Shown here: piece by piece, positions 1 through 9,021 of the stretch
Numbering within the stretch: position 1 is the first letter of the stretch
Layout: the number at the start of each line of letters is the position of its first letter
Assembly: GCA_036939975.1 (NCBI GenBank)
Contig: JALLPB010000494.1
Location: 1 to 10,834, forward strand
From: Cyclostephanos tholiformis
Lineage: Eukaryota > Bacillariophyta > Thalassiosirophyceae > Thalassiosirales > Thalassiosiraceae
DNA length: 10,834 nt
Direction: 5' to 3'
The notes under the pieces: model-generated
What the model was told of the DNA's origin: nothing
The model's database searches: none
The model's input: the letters and a program-made list of their open reading frames with translations, nothing else
Position numbers and translations under genes: made by a program

Positions 1-589
1 CGAACTTGGGCGCCTTGCTCATGATGATCCTCTTTAGAGTTAAGGGCGTGCTGCTCGGCGTAACGCCATCGAGCATATTCGCAAAGTATCCAGCGTACCT
101 GACCTGACTCGGTATGGTCAGGGACTTGATCGACAAGCTCTTGCACCTCGCGATGTACGACAGGGCGTCGGACGTCCAACCCCGTAGGGACGACAGCGCC
201 GAGGACAGGCCGGCATGATGATGCTGTGGCCGCACCCGCTCCTCTTGATGACGATGACGTCCGTCGACGGCCGTTGGGTCGACGTCGGCGTCGCCATCGG
301 TCATCATCGTGCGATCGTGGGACGACGAGGACGTGGCGGGAGGGGGGGATGGCGGCATAATGACGATCGTCCCCCCCCCGACGGGGACGGGGCCGTCGTT
401 TGCCTCGACGGTCGTCGTCGTCGACGTCGTCGTCGTCGTCGTCGACTCTGTTGTTGTCGGGACGGTCGACGACGACGAGTACGAATGCGAATGCGACTCG
501 TCGCGTCGCTGTTGCCTGGCGTGGGCCGACGCGCCGGCGGATATGACATCGCCGAGGCCCGCGAGGCGATCGCCCAGGCTTCCCCACAT
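1..589 (-). CDS. PTEN/tensin-like protein, 5' part, runs off left edge
   Basis: A frame with no stop runs 196 codons from an ATG at 589-587 to the window edge, so the 3' part of the gene is missing. Residues 1-27 could form an amphipathic helix (MWGSLGDRLAG). Residues 28-120 are Ser/Thr/Asp/His-rich low complexity, including a long Thr/Ser run encoded by a GAC/GTC-type repeat. Residues about 128-196 are ordinary protein sequence containing SLTIPSQVRYAGYF and then LTLKRIIMSKAPKF. In PTEN, tensins and auxilin-type proteins, a TIPSQxRYxxYF motif marks the last helix of the phosphatase domain and leads into the first C2 strand. That match is from memory of the family. No HCxxGxxR phosphatase loop is encoded upstream in this frame, and the 310 bases before the ATG do not look coding, so a catalytic domain is either absent or on a distant exon. 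I am fairly sure this is coding and less sure of the family. Confidence 0.6.
   Translation of the reverse strand, partial: MWGSLGDRLAGLGDVISAGASAHARQQRRDESHSHSYSSSSTVPTTTESTTTTTTSTTTTVEANDGPVPVGGGTIVIMPPSPPPATSSSSHDRTMMTDGDADVDPTAVDGRHRHQEERVRPQHHHAGLSSALSSLRGWTSDALSYIARCKSLSIKSLTIPSQVRYAGYFANMLDGVTPSSTPLTLKRIIMSKAPKF
411..445. repeat. GTC/GAC trinucleotide repeat
   Basis: Short-period repeat of GTC/GAC units, nearly perfect. On the minus strand it lies inside the partial PTEN-like gene and encodes the Thr/Ser run. Because the repeat lacks stop codons in most frames, it also produces spurious open frames on both strands. Confidence 0.85.
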
Positions 590-901
590 GTTTATGATGT
601 TATCGCGTTTGTCGCGGCTGCTTCCGTGCTGGATGGAGGAGAGGAGATATATTTTTATTTTATATTTAGAGAGATTTGTTCGTTTCTCTCTTTCTCTCCA
701 TATTCTGCGGAAAATCGGATTTTTTTGTGCATCCTGCACGAGAGAAGAGCTAAAAGATGGATGGCGTAAAGATTAAAAAATATATGGTAATAGTGTAGTC
801 TTATTTATTTTAGCGTTCAGTGTCACTATGACAATTGTTTTTGTGTTTTATCGGGTAATCATTCTTAAAACCCATCCATATCTATAATATTATATCTCTT
901 T
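590..901. promoter_or_regulatory. AT-rich divergent intergenic region, likely shared promoter
   Basis: About 310 bases without a credible gene separate the minus-strand PTEN-like start (589) from the plus-strand start (902). The stretch is sharply AT-richer than both flanks. A TATA-like string (TATAATATTATAT) lies at 883-895, only a few bases before the first plus-strand ATG. If it is a real TATA element, transcription would begin downstream of 902 and translation would begin at the ATG pair at 956/959. A second AT-only stretch at about 648-668 lies 60-80 bases upstream of the minus-strand ATG. The promoter role is inferred from position and composition. Confidence 0.45.
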
Positions 902-2648
902 ATGGTCGCTTGGATGTGTTGTGTGATCAATCCATCCTCCCCTCGTCCTCCAGGAATGATGAAGCCTTGGCTCTCCCCCGCCGCCGCCACCGCCACCGCC
1001 GCAGCCGCAGCCGATGATCATAATGCTACGTCATCGTCATCGTTGACAGCATCATCATCGTTGCCCATCGGCGAAAATGGTGAGGTAGTCCTCATCACGC
1101 GAGGCGGAGGTCACGACGTGCCGGATCGACGACTTCCCCGCCATCTCGGCCATCATCGTCATCGTCGTCGTCGTCATCATCATCATCATCATCAACAACA
1201 ACAACGTCTCGATTCCGTCCGATCCGCGCTCGAGGGGGCGCGCGACGACCTGCTGCGTTCGATAGGTTCCCGCGGCGACGACGATAACAACGATGACCGC
1301 GCCATCGCCGCATGCGCCATGACTTTCCTCGCTGGCACGGCCGCCTTCCACGCCACGTCGTACGCGTCGCAGCTGATGCAATTGAAATTCCTCGGCGTAT
1401 CCACCGGCACCCGTCCGGCCGTATTGCCCATATCGTTGGGGATGATGACGGTCGCGTTCGGGAGCTGGGCGGGCCATCTCGCGGGATTGGGCGCGACTCG
1501 CGCGCTGTCGGCGGGGTGGATGGGAGGAGGAGGAGTACGACGACGACGTTCGTGGTACCACGACGACGACGACGGCGCACCTTCGCCGAGGCCGTCCGAG
1601 CTCGGGTGCATGGCCCTTCGATCCATGCGAGAGATGACGCGTCCGATGTTCCTCGGCATTACCGGGGGGAAGGACGCGATTGGCGGTTTAAGCACGAGGG
1701 AGAGGAGGGAGAGGAGGGAGGCTTGGATGCACGCCGCCAGGATGTGAGTTCGGATTACATTTTGTTTGACCATAATCTCCTCTTCCCCCCCCCCCCCCCC
1801 CCCTTCCCCCCCCCCCCCCCAGCCCCCATCCCACCCTCTTCGACTTCCTTTTGCGAACTGCGTCGCTATACGATCTTCGTCTCATCTTCACCTTGTTTTT
1901 TTTCTTTTGTTCGTGTCCTTGATTTCATCTTTTCCCATTGTTCGATGGACCGGTCTCCTAACACTCGGCCGACCATGCACGCAACACTATGATGTATATC
2001 AGATGCATCCTCGGCATGCTGACATATAAGGTCGTCTTTCGAATGCGATACTCGTCCATATCCCCCTCCAGCTACACCGCAAGGGGATCCTTCGCGCGCA
2101 TCGGAATACCGGCCCCTCCTGGCTTCGACTACGCCACGCCGTCCCAGAGAATTCGAATCGAGCGACTTGGTCGCGTATTCGGCTGTCACACCTGCGGCAG
2201 CCGCATGATCTTCTCGAATAATCTGGGGGGGAACCATTCGCCGAAATTCCACGGCGATCACATCCCCCCCGTGTCGGTGGCGAGGCAGCTCAACGACAGG
2301 TGGTATCGCAGGTGGCTCGGGCTGAAGGTGTCGCAGCGATTCTACCCGCAGTGCAGGAATTGCAGCAACAAGCAGGGCGGATTGCTGTCGAGGGCGATCA
2401 ACGCCGGACATCGTAATCTGCGCGCGGTGGGGGGGGGGGGGGGGGGTGGCTTCCACGGGGGTAGGCCGCGCATCGGTCATATGACGGGCGGGGTGGTAGC
2501 GGTGCTGTCGATCGGAGGTAGCGACGGCGAGGGGGTCGATTTGGTCATGTCGAGTCGCGAGAGGGTGCGCCGGTGGCAAGATTGGGTCGAGGATGCAGGC
2601 ATTAAGGCGAAAGAGCGAATGTTGAATTCGTGGAGAGATGTCAGTTAG
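902..2648 (+). CDS. Two-exon membrane protein with C-terminal CxxC/DH/CxxC zinc (HNH-like) module
   Basis: Exons 902-1743 and 2003-2648 (TAG) join in phase to give about 495 residues. The split codon AT|A becomes Ile281, and the product reads WMHAAR-ICILGML across the junction. Residues 1-130 are low complexity, with Ala-, Ser-, His- and Gln-rich runs. Residues 134-205 hold two likely membrane segments around AACAMTFLAGTAAF and LPISLGMMTVAFGSWAGHLAG, and a weaker one follows at 276-293. The C-terminal part has FGCHTCG (Cys342, Cys345), FHGDHIPP (Asp366-His367) and FYPQCRNCSNKQGG (Cys398, Cys401). Four paired Cys around a DH dyad is the arrangement of treble-clef HNH-type zinc sites. I recall uncharacterised animal proteins with a similar CHTCG, DHQPP and YPQC pattern, but did not check this. 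Nuclease activity is not shown, and a purely structural zinc fold is equally possible. The start at 902 is the first in-frame ATG; 956 or 959 are alternatives that remove about 19 residues. Confidence 0.75.
1151..1206 (+). repeat. CAT/CGT/CAA triplet repeat encoding His-Arg-Gln tract
   Basis: Imperfect triplets run from CATCGT through CGTCGT and six CAT codons to four CAA codons. In the plus-strand gene they encode HRHRRRRHHHHHHQQQQ, just before the predicted membrane region. Such tracts are prone to length change. Confidence 0.8.
1744..2002 (+). other. Intron of the membrane/zinc-module gene (GTGAGT...CAG)
   Basis: The intron begins with a strong GTGAGT donor; reading through it would end the protein at a TGA at 1745-1747. 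It ends at TATATCAG. Removal restores the frame (phase 2) and continues into a conserved-looking sequence. It is 259 bases long, longer than the introns of the neighbouring gene, and carries two poly-C tracts. A CAG at 1820-1822 right after the second tract looks like an acceptor, but splicing there runs into an in-frame stop near 1921, so the downstream CAG is preferred. Confidence 0.8.
1785..1820 (+). repeat. Twin poly-C tract (19 C, TT, 15 C)
   Basis: Two cytosine homopolymers separated only by TT lie inside the intron. They are the longest homopolymers in the window and are followed directly by AG, resembling an extreme pyrimidine tract. Exact length may be unreliable because of sequencing or slippage. 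Confidence 0.9.
2429..2446 (+). repeat. Poly-G run within coding exon 2
   Basis: Eighteen G in a row encode a run of Gly in the C-terminal part of the zinc-module protein, after the last CxxC. A change of one base here would shift the final roughly 65 codons, but the Cys motifs upstream would be unaffected. Confidence 0.85.
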
Positions 2649-2775
2649 CCTTTAAGATTAAACGTAAGAGCTCATCGGACAGCCCGCAGGCCCTTTTGAT
2701 CGCCTCCTCGCATAAGAACTCACAATGCTCGCAGCAATAATCTCACATTGACTAGTCAAAAAGAAGTCTACTGGT
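2649..2775. other. Short intergenic gap between convergent genes
   Basis: Between the TAG of the plus-strand gene and the TGA of the minus-strand gene lie 127 bases, which must hold both 3' ends. I see no gene and no clear AATAAA-type signal on either strand. If the alternative reading of the large gene's tail is correct, its stop would fall at 2770-2768, inside this gap. Confidence 0.6.
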
Positions 2776-5700
2776 TCAGCATGCTGTAAACCATGGCCTG
2801 AATCTTCTCTTTGACTTTCTCATTTTCTTTCCTGATGTCACGTCTTCCGGATTAATGGGAGTGGTTTGATGCGGCAGTGTGTGACTCGAAATCTCTACTC
2901 TTTCCTTCAGATGTGGAGGATGTGCTAGCGGATCTTGCATTGACAAGTGATCTCTCTTACATTCATTCTTTGGCCACGCTTCGTGCACATAAGCTTTCGG
3001 GTGTGCACTTGCTTCATCCTTCCTCTTGACAGGAGAGATATCATATACATCAGCGGGATTAAACGCTTCACCAGCGATGTTTTGACTAGAAGTATCTTTT
3101 TCCATCGTTCGTATCCTGCTTGAAAATTGCGCATATTCCGAAGGAGTAGTTTTGGCTCGATCAAGCGTCAGTTGCCATTCCGAAAGGTGTCCCCCCAATT
3201 CTGCTATTTCCACAATACTCTGCATTTGTCTAATAGATTCTAAACTGGTCCAAAGACCACGGTTTTTGATCTGGCCGGCTGATGTGACACGTCGCATCTT
3301 GTTAAACTCTCTTTCAGGGTCATGTTCTCTAAATAGTAGCTCCAGCAGCTCCATCGGAATGCCAGCAATAGAGGAGTCGCCTAGAGAGAGGTCCATGTCA
3401 TCAATTGAGAAAGAGGCCCGTTTCAACTGAGAAAGGTTCCCTGCACTGTCATTTGAGGCACTTGCCCCACTTTGATTACTTGATGCATCGCCATGTAAGA
3501 CGTGATCACAATTTCTGACAATCCTTTGGAGGGAGACGAACTCTTCAATGCTCGCAGAATTATTCATGTTGTGCATCAGTCCAGGCTCTGATGATCTCCA
3601 TGATTCGTGAATACCAAAATTGGGTGGTAAACCTAAAAGAGTTGCCAAACCTGTGAATCCTTTACTTCCCAGGGCTTTCATAACGACTATGTTCATGAAG
3701 GGAATAAAAACGTTCTCAATTTGCTTTGAGTTGGGGTCAAGTCGAATTGGATACAAGTCGTCTTTGCCTCTCCTAAGCGCACAGCTCGGGAGCATGGTAA
3801 CTTCATCAACGAGATAGAGGTAGATGATGGATTGATACAGAACACTAAGGTCTTGTGAGTGTTTTTTTATCTCATTTCGAGCCGCGCGGATGGGGTCACG
3901 CATATATGATTTCGCTTTACTAATACTGCTATCGCATGCGAGAACTTCGTAACAAATCATTTCGTAATTTGTTCCGCAATCAAGACTATGCACTATTTCC
4001 CTGGCAATTGTAGCACAGGGTTCCGATTTAGCCCGAACCAACCATTCTTGCATCTGTGACTTGAAATCGTTCCCGTCTTGCCCTCTCATTTTAGCACCCA
4101 TCCTCAGCCAAAATGACATTCTTGCAGTTGCTCTGTTGATTTCGAGGAAACATTTACCTAGCTGCACCGCCAATGAAATGAGCTTAGGATCGGAAAGTAT
4201 AAGAGGTCTATTGCTAGACTCATTTACACTGAGTGTGTATGGCAGCGCAATGAGGCAGCAGGGAAAGACGATCTGGTCCGTTGCAAATGCTATCTTGCAG
4301 TACTTCTCCATCGAGTCATCAATCATGCGTGACAACACCGTATGCACTTTGCGAACAGTTATTGTATTGTCGCGAAGCAGTTGCATTTCCTCGTGCTATA
4401 AAACAGAGGAGATGAGTCGAGGGTGAAAAAAAGATGCTGATAAGCTTAGAGAAGTGAAGAGTGTAAAAAAAGTATGTCACTGAACTAACCTTCTCTAGAA
4501 ATCGTTCCGCTTCTTGCGATTTGGGTGAAAAGAAAGGATGTTTGAGAACTGCAGATATAGTCGCAAGCCTTTCGTCAGCGGGTAGCAAAATTTTGCATAA
4601 CAAATCTTGGGCCAATGGGTCGTGCACGTGTTCTCTGACACTCCTCTCTGCATCGGATCGTTTCCACCTATAGAGCCGAGAATAAGTCTCGTGGCCTCGC
4701 AGATCTCCTCGATAGCCTGAGTGGAACGGGTTGCCACCACTGAGAAGTTCGAACATGAAGATGCCAAAGTTCCATACATCAATCTTTTCAGAAGGAGATA
4801 CCAATGTATACGGTAATGACGACACATCCCGTGGAGGACTACCAATTCTATTCTCAAAAGACTTCACCATATACACACAATGATCGTCGGAATAATGTGG
4901 ACGAAGGGCGTACTCCCAAATATTGAAATTCTCGCACATTCGCGTCCAAACTATACAGAATTGTTCTAATGTATTGCATTTAGAAAGAAAAGGAGGCAAA
5001 TCCTCAAACGTAATCAATGCAAGCAATGATGAGATGCTACTCTTCCAGCTCTTCAAGTCAGACCTGCTCCTTTGATTGTCTGATGATATTTCACAAGACT
5101 CCACAAAATGAGATATCGACTCTCTTTCCTCAGGTGTGAGAGCTCGAAGATATTTAGCATCAACGTGGACATGACTCCAGTATTTCATGAATCGATCGAA
5201 ACTTTCTTTGTTTGATAATTTGATATGAGCAATTAATTCAGGTGGTAGAATGCTTGGGCATATTTTCGTTGAGGATCCTCCAATTGCATTAAGGCCATCG
5301 ATGAATTTGAGGAATGCCGCACCCCCAAAGTCTGATAGAACCATTTGCTGTCCATAACGTAGTACCTTCTTCAACTGCAAATTACCGTGTGTTATGCCTT
5401 ACAAGCAACAAGTAACATGAGAGCTGCATCATTAGTAGAACCATTCATCAATACCAAATATCTCTTACCCTGCTCATGAAGGGCTTGTAATGATTCGCCG
5501 ACGTTGTACAAAATATTGCGCAGACTTGACGAATTTATTCCTTCTCGATAAAGAATGTCTCTCAGATCACCATTCGCGAGAGGCATCACTATGCCAAATC
5601 TCAACGCCGAGAGGTCAAGCAAAGGAGGCTCCACCTCAAAGATGCCGCTGACGAAATCATTACTATTGCCTTTGTCACTGCCTTCGAAAGAGAAGTGATT

Positions 5701-8700
5701 GAGAATAGGTATAAAGTGAGACAACTTTCCACCATCAACAAGAATGTCGCGGCACTGCTTTTCCATCTCGAAGCTTTGCTTGCTCTTCATAAATTTGATG
5801 ACAACTTTTCGACAACCTTTAGCATCAATTGAGTGCAATCCGCAGAATTCATTGAATAAAGACTTTTTCACACCGATTTCAATTAGATTGGGTGTGTCTT
5901 CTGAACCGCTGGAATCAAGCAAAAGCTTTTTTACATCGGCGATTGCCTCAGACTTGTTCAGCCCAATTTTTCTTGCAAAATGTAAAAATTTGTCAAACTC
6001 TACTGTGCCGCCCGTTATGCCATAGACAGACCCACAACCATGGGAGTAATCGTCAATGTCTGGTTCTGGAGTGTCTAGCAAAGATTGAATGAACAGAAAA
6101 CTATCCATCGCACCAATATCTTTCGCACGGAGAATTACGCATGATTCTGATTTATGAATAATAGAGCTTTCACGGTCTTCCAAAATATAGCGACCGAGAA
6201 AGGCGAGTCGAGACTTTAGTATCAGGGAACATCTAGGAGTTGAGCATTCTTTGATTGGGGTGTTCGGAATTGGTTCAGAGTTTGGATTTTCTGTAGATGC
6301 CAAAAATCTTACTGCCCCAACCGATAAGGTTCGAACAATATTTTTAATTACTTCTGTGTAGTGATCATTTGTACACATCCAGCACCATGCCAACTGCGCC
6401 ATTTTGGTAAGCTTGATAATTTCTCCATCATTCAATTTCTGACTGCAGTTTGATGCTTCCCTTTTAATGACAGCAGCCAATCGCTCGATGCGATCTTTCT
6501 CTTCACTGAAGTAAGTTGTGAGGTACGGCAGGGTAGATTTTGGAACATGTGGGTTGTGTATGAAAATCAGATCTGATCGAAGATTGAAACTATGTTGTAG
6601 CACGTCAAGACAGGCTTTGTGAGAAAGCTGAAAATAACTTCATCAAAAAGAAACAAATTAGAGGCCCTCTTTGGCAAAGGCACACTTACTCCGATCCTCC
6701 GTGAGCTGATTGTGCACCTACTCCAGATTTCATTTCTGACCCACGGCCTTCTTCGAATATCTGAAGGGCAAACCTGGCGTCTTTCTTTCCTTGCTTTCCT
6801 TCACCCTGAATTGTGGGTTGTACCAGCTGACGTTTAACTTTAGCTCCTTCACTGTAAGAATTAAGCAGGTCTTTAAATATGCTATAATTACAGCGATATT
6901 CAGACGCGACTGTTTGGCCGGATAAAAAACGAACAAGGCGACGATATGAATGAATTAGCAATTATGATATAAAAAGACCAGAGTTTCGGTTGTTAAGGCT
7001 CACTGTGCAGAGGCAAATTTATTCCCAAGCTTCCTGGATAAGAACAAATCGTAGGATTAGACATGATCGGGCGAAGCAGGAGTTCCACTGTGACTTGGGT
7101 AGCATTTCCACTTCGCACCAGTAAATGAAGAGGTAAATCACCATCATCTTGAAATTCAACATGAAATGCAAAGATACGCAAACAGTGAGAAGAGTTCTCA
7201 TACCAAAAAGAAAAGTTCATTCGCCCTCCTCTTTTTCCCCCTTACCTGTAAGACGATAACAGCCATCGACGTATGCATCCACCAAAAGTCGAATGAGTTC
7301 TTCCCCAGCACCTCGCTCGGCGGCTATATGAATGGGCAACTTTCCGCGTGAGTCTTTTAGTTGGGCGGCGTTCACCCCAGAGCTTGTCAGAAGAGCTTGT
7401 ACGATGCAACGATTTGGCATGCGCGGACAGTCGAATGCAACGTGAAGCGGCGTTCGCCTCTCGTCATCTATGTTAAGGAGAGCCGTAGGAAAAGCGTTGA
7501 CAAGACACCGCAACGTCCGTTCGATGACGCCCACCTTGAGCGCATAATGAACCAGAAGATTCGACCCGAACCCCGCGGCAACGAGAACAGCGAGTTGATA
7601 CGCGAGATTACTCGGATTATCTCCCTCGGAAACTAAGACATGAAGTGGGTTGTGTCCGTTGCAATCGCAGGCGTAAACGAGCTGCTTGACAAATAAGTTG
7701 GATACAGTCAATATATGACTTTCGCTACCGTAATACCACAGGGTGTAGCTGTGACCCGGGGAATAATGAAAAGAAAAACGAACGCGAGACGTAAATGATT
7801 GTTGGCTGCCTGCTGTTGCCCTTACTGGATTAGAAGAAGCGACAAGCTTACGTCGTCCATTTGTCACGGCATCTTCGCCCACGACGAGCAAACCTCCACC
7901 CCTGCACGTGCTTCTCTCATCCCAACATTGATATGTAATGTTGCAGCTTATGAACACAGTGTGAGTAGAGCTCGGGACGAAAGGGAGCTCAAGTTTTTGC
8001 CACGGCAGCGACACTTTCCCTCCCCGTTCTGACCAGTTCGATGAAGGCTCCGACTGTAAGTTATCGTCGGATATCTTCCACGATCCTTTCCTATCAATCG
8101 TATCGACCAAATTCTTGCCATTGACGTTCTCCTTTAGCAGTCGAACGCCGCGCATCCACGACCTTCGACAGGTGGCTGAATATGACAGCGCATCGCGAGA
8201 ATCGAGGTACGACAAGACGTTACTATGAAAGAAGTTCTCCATAAGCATTTGTGCCAAGGATCCATTAGAGGAACGTTCATTCGCCTCCTCCAAGACCGTA
8301 CGTCCGCTACCAAGGGGTGGGACGAGGACGCCCTCGGGCATCGACGTCGTTCTTACGTAGTGAAGTCGCTGGATTGAGTTAGGGTCGAGACCGTCCAGTA
8401 TCCTGCCAATGGCGGCGGAAAAGTTCGGGAGGGCAGTGGAGGCATTTCGCGATTTCATGCCGCCACTGCCACCGCCGCCGCTGCTGTTACTACACAGGAA
8501 GAGCCACACAGAGCCTGCCATATCAGATAGTAAACCATCGGGATAGATAGGATGACGCGCCTCCGATCGTATCAAGCGTTCGAACCTCTCAAGCCTCGCC
8601 TCCTCTCGACAGTATGCCGCCCGCCCAGTCGACGACGACGATGCCTTCGGGAAGTATGAGAATAACAAATCCGACCTACGACAGTAATCGTCCATCAAAG

Positions 8701-8988
8701 TCGAAAAGGCGAAGTCGTTGGGTGCATCCCTAACCTCGCATCCCGCCAGTCCTTCCTCGAATAATTCGATCGGTAGTCGTTTCTGTTGCGAGTCTAGCGT
8801 GATCATGGGTGTTGCCACACCCTCAGGAAATGCGCGACACAGTCCCTCTAGTATGTCGTGAGAGACGCCATGGATTGCGGCGATGTGCAGGGGGAGCAGG
8901 ATCGTCGTCGGCGATGAGGACGTGCAATTCCTACGCGCGGACATGCTGTAGAACGAGTTATGCAACGATGACACCATGGTGTTGTTCA

Positions 8989-9021
<33 letters not shown>

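Noticed and set aside
215..776. Plus-strand open frames over the partial minus-strand gene
   Set aside because: They consist largely of Arg or Val/Asp repeats and run into AT-rich DNA; the minus frame has ordinary protein sequence near the edge.
902..1747. Plus-strand frame taken as a complete 281-codon gene ending at TGA 1747
   Set aside because: The stop lies within a GTGAGT donor, and splicing to 2003 in phase gives a longer product with conserved Cys motifs.
1055..1773. Minus-strand open frames opposite the first exon of the plus-strand gene
   Set aside because: They are Arg/Asp/Met-rich translations of the same triplet repeats with no recognisable domain; the plus frame has membrane segments and a phase-matched exon.
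1866..2579. Minus-strand open frame of 237 codons opposite exon 2
   Set aside because: It is the antisense of the zinc-module exon and intron, rich in Pro/Arg/His, with no domain; GC-rich codons avoid stops by chance.
5398..5430. GATGCAG acceptor for intron 4
   Set aside because: Joining there gives a TAA within about ten codons in the required phase, whereas TTGTAAG restores the kinase frame.
6619..6837. Plus-strand 72-codon open frame
   Set aside because: It lies opposite an intron and two exons of the large gene, with no supporting motif.
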